From: Colimorpha sp045222295
GTDB taxonomy: Bacteria; Bacteroidota; Bacteroidia; Bacteroidales; P3
Assembly: GCA_045222295.1 (NCBI GenBank)
Contig: JBGUXP010000009.1
Span: forward strand, 1-64,000
Length of the DNA stretch: 64,000 nucleotides
Reading direction: 5' to 3'
Shown here piece after piece: positions 8,701 to 16,663 of the stretch; within the stretch, counting starts at the first letter, position 1, and each line of letters starts with the position of its first letter. A program made the position numbers and the translations under genes. Below the pieces are notes generated by a model, which did no database searches, was not told the DNA's origin, and was given only the letters and a program-made list of their open reading frames with translations.

Positions 8701-9594
8701 ACCATCGATTACACAGAGGTAAGCCCCAACAAGTGGACCACTGACAAGGAGACCAACGCACTCATCAAAGAGTTGCTCAACAATTATAATATTAAGTACC
8801 GTGAGATTTCAGGCCGCTTCACCCGCAATAAATTTGCCCTCACAGTTGGAGACGACCTTCCCAGTGGCATCGTCCAAATGGCCAAGGTTTACATTGCCAT
8901 GAAGCGTAAACTGCGTATCGGTGACAAGATGGCAGGTCGCCATGGTAACAAGGGTATCGTGTCGAAGATTGTCCGTGCTGAGGATATGCCTTTCCTCGCC
9001 GACGGTACTCCTGTCGACATCGTGCTTAACCCTCTGGGTGTGCCTTCGCGTATGAACCTTGGTCAGATTTACGAAACTGTCCTTGGTTGGGCTGGCAAGA
9101 AACTCAACAAGCGTTTCAAGACTCCCATCTTTGATGGCGCCACTCTCGAGCAAATCAATGGTTACATGCGTGAGGCAGGCCTTCCCGAGAATGGCCGTAC
9201 CTATCTCTATGATGGCGAGACTGGCGACCGCTTTGACCAGCCCGCCACTGTGGGTTACATCTACTACCTCAAGCTCCACCACATGATTGACGATAAGATG
9301 CACGCCCGTTCCATTGGACCTTACTCCCTCATCACCCAGCAGCCCCTTGGCGGTAAAGCCAATTTTGGTGGCCAGCGTTTCGGTGAGATGGAGGTCTGGG
9401 CCCTCGAAGCTTACGGCGCATCCCATGTGCTGCAGGAAGTGCTCACCGTCAAGTCCGACGACGTCATGGGCCGTGCCAAGGCCTACGAGGCCATCGTCAA
9501 GGGCGACAACATGCCGGTTCCGGGTATCCCCGAATCGTTCAACGTCCTTGTCCACGAACTCCGTGGTCTCGGTTTGGAGGTAACGTTTGATTAA
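5791..9594 (+). CDS. rpoB: DNA-directed RNA polymerase subunit beta
   Basis: Catalytic beta subunit of RNA polymerase. I place the start at TTG 5791 (protein begins MAKKEPTVVNFASVRKFEYP, 1267 residues), because this matches the usual start and length in Bacteroidota. An in-frame ATG at 5698 would add 31 residues that look unlike the family. Recognisable parts include the fork region SQFMDQTNPLAELTHKRR with GPGGLSRERAGFEVRD (rifampicin pocket), the KMAGRHGNKGI segment, and the C-terminal FGGQRFGEMEVWALEAYGA. It is 20 bp upstream of rpoC. The start choice is the only uncertain point. Confidence 0.97.
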   Translation: MAKKEPTVVNFASVRKFEYPDFLDIQVQSFKDFFQIETNPDNRLDEGLYKVFKENFPITDARNNFELEFLDYYIDPPRYSIEECIERGLTYSVPLKAKMKLSCKDPENEDFQTLEQHVYLGMIPYMTPKGTFVINGAERVVVSQLHRSPGVFFGTQFHSNGTQLYSARIIPFKGSWMEFTTDINNVMYAYIDRKKKLPITTLLRAIGFESDKDILDIFELAEEVKVSRNNLKKVLGKQLAARVVETWTEDFVDEDTGEVVSMERTEVVIERDVELTEEHIEKILELDVKSILIKNEDKDGIDYSVIYNSLKKDTANNAKEACEYIYRQLRNAEPPDEETARSIIEKLFFSEKRYDLGDVGRYRINTKLNLDVPDNVRVLTKEDITSIIKYLVELINQKAEVDDIDHLSNRRIRTVGEQLSNQFGVGLARMSRTIRERMNVRDNEVFTPTELINAKTLSSVINSFFGTNQLSQFMDQTNPLAELTHKRRISALGPGGLSRERAGFEVRDVHYTHYGRLCTIETPEGPNIGLISSLCVYAKINELGFIETPYQRVVNGQVQLNEPPVYLSAEAEENKTVAQATTPQDEEGHITESRVKARRQADFPIVAPDEIDLIDIASNQIASIAASLIPFLEHDDANRALMGSNMMRQAVPLLNPEIPIVGTGIEEAVAHDSRVLLNAEADGVVEFVDSTKIVIRHNRTEKERLVSFDDDVKEYRLTKYQRTNHSTAINLRPIVKKGDKVKKGQVLCEGYATQGGELALGRNMMVAFMPWKGYNFEDAVVISERVVREDIFTSVHVEEFTLEVRETKRGNEELTRDIPNVGNDATKDLDENGIVRIGAEVKEGDILIGKITPKGESDPTPEEKLLRAIFGDKAGDVKDASLKVPPSMHGVVIDKKLFARVIRDRKARAKEKELLAKPEEEYRFECEELKDKLISRLLVLLNGKVSNGVYTSHREELIPKKVKFSAKTLKTIDYTEVSPNKWTTDKETNALIKELLNNYNIKYREISGRFTRNKFALTVGDDLPSGIVQMAKVYIAMKRKLRIGDKMAGRHGNKGIVSKIVRAEDMPFLADGTPVDIVLNPLGVPSRMNLGQIYETVLGWAGKKLNKRFKTPIFDGATLEQINGYMREAGLPENGRTYLYDGETGDRFDQPATVGYIYYLKLHHMIDDKMHARSIGPYSLITQQPLGGKANFGGQRFGEMEVWALEAYGASHVLQEVLTVKSDDVMGRAKAYEAIVKGDNMPVPGIPESFNVLVHELRGLGLEVTFD

Positions 9595-9614
9595 TTAAGT
9601 AGAAAGAAAGAACA

Positions 9615-12600
9615 ATGGCTTTTAAACAAGAATCTCAGGTAAAGACCGATTTCAACTCGATCACCATCAGCCTCGCGTCGCCCGAAAGCATCAAGCGTCG
9701 CTCCTTTGGCGAGGTGACCAAGCCTGAAACCATAAATTATCGCACATACAAGCCCGAGCGCGACGGCTTGTTCTGCGAGCGCATCTTCGGACCCACGCGC
9801 GACTGGGAGTGCCACTGCGGCAAGTACAAACGTATCCGTTACAAGGGAATCGTTTGCGACCGTTGTGGTGTCGAAGTCACCGAGAAGAAGGTCCGTCGCG
9901 AGCGTATGGGCCATATCGAACTGGTGGTTCCCATCGCCCACATCTGGTTCTTCCGCTCTCTGCCCAACAAGATTGGCACCCTGCTCAACATCCCTTCCAA
10001 GAAACTCGACCAGGTTATCTATTACGAGAAATACATCGTCCTGCAGCCTGGCAAGGCTGTCTTGAACGAAATGCCCGTGCAGCGTCTTGACCTGCTCACT
10101 GAAGAGGAATACTACTATATTAAAGACTCCCTGCCTGAAGGTAACGAACAGTTGCCTGACAGCGACCCCGACAAGTTTATCGCTGGTATGGGTGCCGAGG
10201 CGCTCTATACGCTCCTCTGCGACCTCGACCTCGACAAACTCTCCTATGAGCTTCGCGCCAAAGCTTCCCGCGAGACTGCTGTGGCTCGCAAGCAGGAAGC
10301 CCTCAAGCGCTTGAATGTCATTGAGTCGTTCCGTGAGTCCCAGCGCTCTATGCGTGCCCGTGGTATGGACAACCGTCCCGAGTGGATGATTATGAATATC
10401 ATTCCTGTCATTCCTCCCGACCTGCGTCCCCTCGTTCCGCTGGATGGCGGACGTTTCGCTACCTCCGACATCAACGAGCTCTATCGTCGTGTCATCATCC
10501 GCAACAACCGTCTGAAACGTCTTGTCGAAATCAAGGCTCCCGAAGTTATCATGCGCAATGAGAAGCGTATGCTCCAGGAGTCTGTCGACTCCCTCTTCGA
10601 CAACAGCCGCAAAGTCTCCAGTGTAAAGTCTGATAGCAATCGCGCCCTCAAGTCTCTCTCTGACGCCCTCAAGGGCAAGCAGGGCCGTTTCCGTCAGAAC
10701 CTACTTGGTAAGCGTGTCGACTACTCCGGCCGTTCGGTTATTGTCGTTGGCCCCGAACTGCGTATGCATGAATGCGGTCTTCCCAAAGACATGGCCGCTG
10801 AGCTTTTCAAACCGTATGTCATCCGCAAGCTCCTAGAGCGTGGCCTTGTGAAGACTGTCAAGAGCGCCAAGCGCGTGGTCGATCGTAAGGAGCCCGTCGT
10901 CTGGGAAATTCTTGAGAATATCCTCAAAGGTCACCCTATCCTGCTCAACCGTGCTCCTACGCTGCACCGTTTGGGTATCCAGGCCTTCCAGCCCCGTCTT
11001 GTCGAGGGTAAGGCTATCCGCCTCCACCCGTTGGTGTGTACCGGCTTCAACGCCGACTTTGACGGTGACCAGATGGCAGTCCACGTGCCCATGGGCAATG
11101 CCGCCATCCTCGAGGCTCAGCTGTTGATGCTCTCCACCCACAACATCCTCAACCCTGCCAATGGTGCTCCTATCACCGTTCCTTCGCAGGACATGGTGCT
11201 TGGTTTGTATTACATGACCAAGCCGCGTCGCACCACTGCCGACGAGGTTGTCAAGGGTGAAGGCCAGCGCTTCTATTCTGCCGAGGAAGTTATCATCGCT
11301 TATAACGAGAAACGTGTCGACCTCAATGCCTGCATTTCTGTGCAGCTCGACGAGGACCATCGTCACGATGAATATTCCTACGTCAAGACCGACAAGACCT
11401 TCATGGAGGTCATCAAGGACAAGAAAGGCAATGTGCTCACCGACATCGACTGCAGTACTCCCGCTGAGATTGCTCTCCACAGCCGCACCGAGTTTGAAAT
11501 CAAACGCGACATCGATGGCAATCCTATCCTTGACGCCAATGGTCATTATATTAAGACCAACCGTCTCCGTACCACTGTCGGCCGCGTCATCTTCAACCAG
11601 GTTGTTCCCAGCCAGTATGGCTTCATCAACCAGGTCATGGGTAAGAAGTCGTTGCGCGACATCATCGGTGACATCTTCACAGAGTGCGGTAACGCCGTCA
11701 CAGCCACCTTCCTTGACGACATCAAGAACATGGGTTACCGTCAGGCATTCCGCGGCGGTCTCTCCTTCAACCTTGGTGATGTAATTATCCCTCAGGAGAA
11801 GGAACAGCTCATCGAGAAAGCCAACGGCGAGGTCGAAGAGGTTATGGCTCAATATGCCATGGGTCTTATCACCAATAATGAACGTTACAACCACGTTATC
11901 GATATCTGGACCAACACCAACAACCAGCTCACAGAGACCCTTATGAAGCAGCTTAAGGCTGACAACCAAGGCTTCAACCCCATCTTTATGATGTACGACT
12001 CGGGTGCTCGTGGTAGTAAGGAACAGATTCGTCAGCTCTCCGGTATGCGCGGACTGATGGCTAAGCCACAGAAAGCTGGTGCCTCTGGTAACGAGATTAT
12101 CGAGAACCCCATTATCTCCAACTTCAAGGAGGGTCTGTCGGTGCTCGAGTACTTCATCTCTACTCACGGTGCCCGTAAGGGTCTGGCCGATACCGCTCTT
12201 AAGACGGCTGACGCTGGTTACCTTACCCGTCGTCTGGTTGACGTGGCCCACGATGTTATCATCAACGAAGAAGACTGCGGCACTCTCCGCGGCCTGCCCA
12301 CCACCGCCCTCAAGAAGGGTGAGGATATCGTCCAGAGCCTCGGCGAGCGCATCCTCGGCCGTACCTCTGTCCACGACATCTATCATCCTCAGACTGGCGA
12401 ACTCATCGCCCGTGCCGGCGAAGAGCTCACCGAGGAAATCTGCAAGAAAATCGAAGCATCTCCCATCGAGGAGGTCGAGATTCGTTCCGTCCTCACCTGC
12501 GAGTCCAAGCATGGTGTCTGCGCCAAGTGCTACGGCCGCAACTTGGCCACTGGCAAGATGGTCCAGAAGGGTGAGGCCGTCGGTGTTATCGCCGCTCAGG

Positions 12601-14090
12601 CTATCGGTGAACCTGGTACGCAGCTGACCCTTCGTACCTTCCACGTCGGTGGTGTCGCCGGTGGCAACATTGGTACTGCTTCCAGCTTGCAGGCCAAGTA
12701 TGAGGGTCGTCTCGTCATCGATGAGCTCCGCTCCATCCCCTATACTGATAACGAGGGCAACTCCTACCATATTGTCATGGGTCGTAGCGCTGAAATGCGC
12801 ATTGTCGATCCCAAGACCGAAATCACCCTCTTCTCCTCTCTGCTGCCTTATGGCGCAAAGCTCTACAAAGCCGCCGGAGATATGCTGCAGAAGGGCGATG
12901 TCATCGCCGAGTGGGATCCCTACAACGCCGTCATCATCTCCGATGTGGCCGGTAAGGTCTCCTTCGAGAACGTCATCGAGAATGTCACCTACCGTGTTGA
13001 GAGCGACGCTCAGACAGGCCTTCAGGACAAGGTTGTCATCGAGAGCCGCCAGCGCACCAAGAACCCTACCCTTAACATCATCGACTCCGAGGGCAATATC
13101 CTCAAAGTCTATGACCTTCCCGTTGGCGCCCACATCGGTGTCGAGCAGGGGCAGGAACTCAAGGCTGGTGATATCATGGTCAAGATTCCGCGCTCCTTTG
13201 GCAAGGCAGGCGATATCACGGGTGGTCTGCCCCGCGTCACCGAGCTCTTCGAGGCCCGCAACCCGTCCGATCCCGCCATTGTGGCCGAGGTTGACGGTAT
13301 TGTCTCCATCGCCAAGAAACTCAAGCGTGGCAACCGTGAGGTGACCATCACCTCCAAGACTGGCGAGCAGCGTTCCTACCTCATCCCCACTTCCAAGCAG
13401 ATTCTGGCTCAGGACAGCGACTATGTCAAGGCTGGTACCCCACTCTCCGACGGTGCCATCACACCGAGCGACATTCTTGCTATCAAGGGACCCATGAAGG
13501 TGCAGGAATACATTGTCAACGAGGTCCAGGAAGTCTACCGTCTGCAGGGTGTGAAAATCAACGACAAGCACTTTGAGGTCATTGTCCGTCAGATGATGCG
13601 CAAGGTCGAAATCGAAGACCCGGGCGACACCCGCTTCCTCGAGGGCGATCTGGTCAACAAGCTCGACTTCAATGATGTCAACGACAATATCTTCGGAATG
13701 AAGGTCGTCGAGGACGCTGGCGACAGCGAGAATCTCTCCGTCGGACAGATTGTCTCGGCCCGCGAATTGCGCGACGAGAACAGCGCTCTGCGCCGTCAGG
13801 ACAAGAAGCTCGTCACAGTGCGTGACGCACGCCCCGCCACCTGTAAGCAGGTGCTTCAGGGTATCACCCGCGCTTCGTTGCAGACCAAGTCCTTCATCTC
13901 CGCCGCTTCATTCCAGGAGACCACTAAGGTGCTCACCGAGGCTGCCATCAACGCCAAGTGCGACACCCTTGTCGGCATGAAGGAGAACGTTATCGTCGGT
14001 CACCTCATTCCCGCCGGTACCGGTCTGCGTGAATATCAGGACCTCGTGGTTGGCAATGCTCCCGCCATGTCGGCTGACAAGCAGAACTAA
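9615..14090 (+). CDS. rpoC: DNA-directed RNA polymerase subunit beta'
   Basis: Catalytic beta' subunit, 1491 residues. The active-site motif NADFDGDQM, which holds the three Mg-binding aspartates, is at about residue 478. The N-terminal zinc ribbon (CHCGKYKRIRYKGIVCDRCG) is near 66-85, and the second zinc site is made by Cys near 888 and the CESKHGVCAKC cluster near 962. The trigger-loop/bridge region with GEPGTQLTLRTFHVGG follows. It ends the super-operon, with a strong terminator just downstream. Confidence 0.98.
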   Translation: MAFKQESQVKTDFNSITISLASPESIKRRSFGEVTKPETINYRTYKPERDGLFCERIFGPTRDWECHCGKYKRIRYKGIVCDRCGVEVTEKKVRRERMGHIELVVPIAHIWFFRSLPNKIGTLLNIPSKKLDQVIYYEKYIVLQPGKAVLNEMPVQRLDLLTEEEYYYIKDSLPEGNEQLPDSDPDKFIAGMGAEALYTLLCDLDLDKLSYELRAKASRETAVARKQEALKRLNVIESFRESQRSMRARGMDNRPEWMIMNIIPVIPPDLRPLVPLDGGRFATSDINELYRRVIIRNNRLKRLVEIKAPEVIMRNEKRMLQESVDSLFDNSRKVSSVKSDSNRALKSLSDALKGKQGRFRQNLLGKRVDYSGRSVIVVGPELRMHECGLPKDMAAELFKPYVIRKLLERGLVKTVKSAKRVVDRKEPVVWEILENILKGHPILLNRAPTLHRLGIQAFQPRLVEGKAIRLHPLVCTGFNADFDGDQMAVHVPMGNAAILEAQLLMLSTHNILNPANGAPITVPSQDMVLGLYYMTKPRRTTADEVVKGEGQRFYSAEEVIIAYNEKRVDLNACISVQLDEDHRHDEYSYVKTDKTFMEVIKDKKGNVLTDIDCSTPAEIALHSRTEFEIKRDIDGNPILDANGHYIKTNRLRTTVGRVIFNQVVPSQYGFINQVMGKKSLRDIIGDIFTECGNAVTATFLDDIKNMGYRQAFRGGLSFNLGDVIIPQEKEQLIEKANGEVEEVMAQYAMGLITNNERYNHVIDIWTNTNNQLTETLMKQLKADNQGFNPIFMMYDSGARGSKEQIRQLSGMRGLMAKPQKAGASGNEIIENPIISNFKEGLSVLEYFISTHGARKGLADTALKTADAGYLTRRLVDVAHDVIINEEDCGTLRGLPTTALKKGEDIVQSLGERILGRTSVHDIYHPQTGELIARAGEELTEEICKKIEASPIEEVEIRSVLTCESKHGVCAKCYGRNLATGKMVQKGEAVGVIAAQAIGEPGTQLTLRTFHVGGVAGGNIGTASSLQAKYEGRLVIDELRSIPYTDNEGNSYHIVMGRSAEMRIVDPKTEITLFSSLLPYGAKLYKAAGDMLQKGDVIAEWDPYNAVIISDVAGKVSFENVIENVTYRVESDAQTGLQDKVVIESRQRTKNPTLNIIDSEGNILKVYDLPVGAHIGVEQGQELKAGDIMVKIPRSFGKAGDITGGLPRVTELFEARNPSDPAIVAEVDGIVSIAKKLKRGNREVTITSKTGEQRSYLIPTSKQILAQDSDYVKAGTPLSDGAITPSDILAIKGPMKVQEYIVNEVQEVYRLQGVKINDKHFEVIVRQMMRKVEIEDPGDTRFLEGDLVNKLDFNDVNDNIFGMKVVEDAGDSENLSVGQIVSARELRDENSALRRQDKKLVTVRDARPATCKQVLQGITRASLQTKSFISAASFQETTKVLTEAAINAKCDTLVGMKENVIVGHLIPAGTGLREYQDLVVGNAPAMSADKQN

Positions 14091-14106
14091 TTTCGATTAC
14101 ATACCT

Positions 14107-14145
14107 AGTCCGGGCCACCCTCAATGGTGGCTCGGACTTTTTTTA
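14107..14145 (+). terminator. Rho-independent terminator after rpoC
   Basis: A 13-bp stem with one mismatch (AGTCCGGGCCACC with GGTGGCTCGGACT, 6-nt loop) runs into a seven-T tract. The start codon of the next gene (14153) lies only a few bases after the T tract. Confidence 0.93.
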
Positions 14146-14152
14146 TTTTAGT

Positions 14153-15055
14153 ATGCGCCAGTTTCTTCTTTTGTTTCTCACTCTGCTGTTATGTCCATGG
14201 CGGCTTATGGCTCAGCCTTCCGGCAACGATGCAGACTTCTTCCCTAATCCGCAGGCCGCCCAGATTGCCCTTTTGCCAGATGAGGTTTCTGGCACTTCGT
14301 CGCTCTTCTGGCTCGATGGACGTCTCTGGACCTGTAACGACCATGGGGCGTTGAAACTCTTTTCGCTCGACACACTCAGTGGTGCCGTTGACTCTGTTGT
14401 CGACCTTGGTGTCACGGTCTACGACCTCGAGGAAGTGACCCTTGACAGTGGTTATCTTTATTTCGGCGACTTTGGCGATAACAAAGGTGTTCGTTCCGAC
14501 CTCCGTATCCTGCGCCTCGCGCGCAGGAATCTCGCCGTAGGCCGTTTCCTCTTCGATACCATTGCTTTCCTCTATCCCGAGCGTACCGAGACATGGGCGC
14601 GCAACTTCGACTGCGAGGCCTTTGTGGCCGGTGCCGACAGTCTCTATCTTTTTACAAAACAATGGATTTCCCACAACAGCGTCTGCTATGTTCTCCCCAA
14701 GGAACCGGGCAGCTATGCCGCCAGCCGTCATTTCACGCTATATGTCGGCGGCCTCGTTACCGGCGCCTGCTATCTCCCTGACCAGCGCTGTCTGGCGTTG
14801 GTGGGCTATTCTATGTTGGTCAAGCCGTTTGTCTATCTCGTTGATGGCTTTGATGACGAGCGGTTCGACCAGGGACTACACCGTCGCACCGCTCTTGCCA
14901 ACCCTGTGGCTACCCAGACCGAGGGCATCGCCTCGCTCGATGGCATTCATTTCTTTCTTACCCATGAAACCCTCGACCTTCGCATCTTCTCTCGAAAGGC
15001 TGCCCTTCTCCGTCTCAATCTCTCCGATTTCCCTAGGGAATTCAATATCCGCTGA
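14153..15055 (+). CDS. Secreted protein of unknown function, possibly beta-propeller
   Basis: A 300-residue protein with a clear Sec signal peptide (MRQFLLLFLTLLLCPWRLMAQ). I do not recognise a named family. The mature part is rich in beta-strand patterns: LFWLDGRLWTCNDHG, then VYDLEEVTLDSGYLYFGDFGDN, then EGIASLDGIHFFLTHE. These resemble repeated blades of a beta-propeller as seen in extracellular esterase- or phytase-like proteins of Bacteroidota. It probably resides in the periplasm or outside the cell. It lies directly after the rpoC terminator without a recognisable promoter, so its expression may depend on read-through. Confidence 0.7.
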   Translation: MRQFLLLFLTLLLCPWRLMAQPSGNDADFFPNPQAAQIALLPDEVSGTSSLFWLDGRLWTCNDHGALKLFSLDTLSGAVDSVVDLGVTVYDLEEVTLDSGYLYFGDFGDNKGVRSDLRILRLARRNLAVGRFLFDTIAFLYPERTETWARNFDCEAFVAGADSLYLFTKQWISHNSVCYVLPKEPGSYAASRHFTLYVGGLVTGACYLPDQRCLALVGYSMLVKPFVYLVDGFDDERFDQGLHRRTALANPVATQTEGIASLDGIHFFLTHETLDLRIFSRKAALLRLNLSDFPREFNIR

Positions 15056-15166
15056 CCTTCTAAGGCTTCGCTGTTGACTACGAGGGGCGAGGTGCACTAC
15101 ATATATTGGAAGGCTCGACACAATAATTCTCGAAGCTCCACGTTATGACAATAAAAACTAATCGTT

Positions 15167-15472
15167 ATGGCAAACCAGAAAGAACAACAGAACCTCAAAC
15201 TCAACATCCACCCCGACGTGGCCAAGGGAACCTATAGCAACCTCGTCGTTGTCAGTCACAACCCCTCCGAGATTGTTCTCGATTTCGCCCAGATGCTTCC
15301 TGGCCTCGAGGGAGCTACGGTGCGCGAGCGCATTATTATGAGTCCTATTCACGCTAAACGTCTGTTAGCTGCCTTGAACGACAACTTGAAGAAGTACGAG
15401 CAGCAGTTTGGCACTATCGTTGAACCGACGGCTGATGGTACTGTTCCCTACGATATTCTGGGTAAAGCCTAA
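15167..15472 (+). CDS. DUF3467 family protein
   Basis: A 101-residue conserved protein (KLNIHPDVAKGTYSNLVVVSHNPSEIVLDF, then GATVRERIIMSPIHAKRLLAAL). Family members occur throughout Bacteroidota, typically close to rpoC, and in other phyla; their function is not established. No signal peptide or membrane segment is seen, so it is likely cytoplasmic. The phosphopantetheinyl transferase gene starts 2 bp after its stop, indicating co-transcription. Confidence 0.88.
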   Translation: MANQKEQQNLKLNIHPDVAKGTYSNLVVVSHNPSEIVLDFAQMLPGLEGATVRERIIMSPIHAKRLLAALNDNLKKYEQQFGTIVEPTADGTVPYDILGKA

Positions 15473-15474
15473 GC

Positions 15475-15981
15475 GTGACCTATACCTGTTGGCTCATTGA
15501 GCCGTTGCCCCAAGGGACCGGCAGCCAGCGCGAGCGTGAGCGAGCGCTGGCATATGATATTTTGTGCCGTCTGCTTGACGAGGAACATCCTCATCTGGAT
15601 CATGATGGCAAGGGCGCGCCATTTCTTCCCAATCACCCCGAGCTTTCGCTCAGCATCAGTCATTGCCGCCAGGCGGTGGCTGTGGTGGTGAGTTCCGAAA
15701 GGAGGGTAGGCATTGATGTGGAGTGTCGTCGTAAGATTGGTGACGGGTTGATGGAGCGTGTATGCACGGCTAACGAACTTGCCGCAGTGCGTGCCGACGC
15801 TGACCCTACTATGGCGTTCCTGCAGTTGTGGACACGCAAGGAAGCTGTGCTCAAGATGCGTGGTACTGGTATCCAAGGATTTGGAAGCATGGTTTCCGCG
15901 CTTTCGAGATGCGACTGTACTATACAGGATGTGGAAACGGGATTGCCCGATGTGGTGGCTTCGTTGGCTATGGGCGTATGA
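15475..15981 (+). CDS. 4'-phosphopantetheinyl transferase superfamily protein
   Basis: Transfers phosphopantetheine from CoA to a serine of carrier proteins such as AcpP. The 168-residue protein has the Sfp-type motifs SISHCRQAVAVVV, RRVGIDVECRR (Mg-binding Asp and Glu) and LWTRKEAVLKMRGTGI (catalytic helix). The start is GTG 15475, chosen because it is 2 bp after the DUF3467 stop and no ATG lies before the conserved region. Its last 14 bp overlap tail to tail with tsaC on the other strand. Confidence 0.88.
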   Translation: MTYTCWLIEPLPQGTGSQRERERALAYDILCRLLDEEHPHLDHDGKGAPFLPNHPELSLSISHCRQAVAVVVSSERRVGIDVECRRKIGDGLMERVCTANELAAVRADADPTMAFLQLWTRKEAVLKMRGTGIQGFGSMVSALSRCDCTIQDVETGLPDVVASLAMGV

Positions 15982-16531
15982 CGGTCTGAGAGCCGTCGGG
16001 GTTGATTTTTACAATGCGGCTGCCACGGGTTTCAGAGGAGAGCAGTCTGGGCAGCGGTGGCACGCAGAAATCGACGCGGCGTTTCAGTTCATTGGTAATT
16101 TCATTGTAACTCTGCGGTGACGGTTGTCCCGAGAGGTTAGCCGAGGTGCTTACCAGAGGTGCCCCGAGTTGGTGAATGACCTCTTGGCAGAAAACATGCT
16201 GCGGAATACGAACCCCTAGAGTGCCATCGGCGGCCGCCAGGTTATCAGCTACTTCGAGATGCATCTCGTGGTGCCATATTGCAAAGGGAAGGATGTAGGT
16301 AATGGGTCTGGAATTAGGGGTGTTCGGCATGGTAAGAACACTCGGATTATTCTCTACCAGCACCAACATGCTTTTGCTGTGGTCGCGCTCTTTGATAGCA
16401 TAGAGGCGCTCGATGGCGTTGTGGTTACGGGCATCGCAACCGATGCCCCAGATGGTGTCGGTAGGGTAGAGGATGGTCTTTCCTTCGCGCAGGGCGGAGA
16501 CGGTCTGTTGGATTGCTTCGTCGAGATTCAT
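15968..16531 (-). CDS. tsaC: L-threonylcarbamoyladenylate synthase (TsaC/Sua5/YrdC family)
   Basis: Makes threonylcarbamoyl-AMP from threonine, bicarbonate and ATP, the first step of t6A37 modification of ANN-decoding tRNAs. From ATG 16531 the protein is 187 residues (MNLDEAIQQTVSALREGKTI), the usual YrdC length. LYPTDTIWGIGCDA, the basic KERDHSKSMLVLV substrate motif and STSANLSGQ near the C-terminus are diagnostic. An upstream in-frame start at 16678 would run through the promoter and is rejected. The gene is convergent with the phosphopantetheinyl transferase gene. Confidence 0.92.
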   Translation of the reverse strand: MNLDEAIQQTVSALREGKTILYPTDTIWGIGCDARNHNAIERLYAIKERDHSKSMLVLVENNPSVLTMPNTPNSRPITYILPFAIWHHEMHLEVADNLAAADGTLGVRIPQHVFCQEVIHQLGAPLVSTSANLSGQPSPQSYNEITNELKRRVDFCVPPLPRLLSSETRGSRIVKINPDGSQTVIRP

Positions 16532-16535
16532 GGTG

Positions 16536-16543
16536 CAAAAGTA
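16536..16543 (-). promoter_or_regulatory. -7 element of the tsaC promoter
   Basis: On the - strand the element reads TACTTTTG (TAnnTTTG consensus) and is followed by CACC and then the start codon. Transcription would begin at or within the ATG. No good -33 TTTG is seen at the expected distance. Confidence 0.55.
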
Positions 16544-16562
16544 CGAAAAAAAAGTGTCTCTG

Positions 16563-16594
16563 CTTGCATGGATGAAATTTATTTTGTAATTTTG
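16563..16594 (+). promoter_or_regulatory. Promoter of the POT transporter gene
   Basis: CTTG at 16563-16566 and TAATTTTG at 16587-16594 are spaced by 20 nt, close to the Bacteroidota consensus. The start codon is 69 nt further on. It is divergent from the tsaC promoter. Confidence 0.7.
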
Positions 16595-16663
16595 CATATT
16601 GTTAATTTTACAAAAATAGGTATAAAGATAATTCAATAATTTATAAATCAAAAAATTACAACT

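Noticed and set aside
10833..13571. 912-codon frame antisense to rpoC
   Set aside because: Its remarkable length comes from the codon bias of rpoC, which avoids stops in the opposite frame. The translation is Asp/Gly/Val/Leu-rich without domains.
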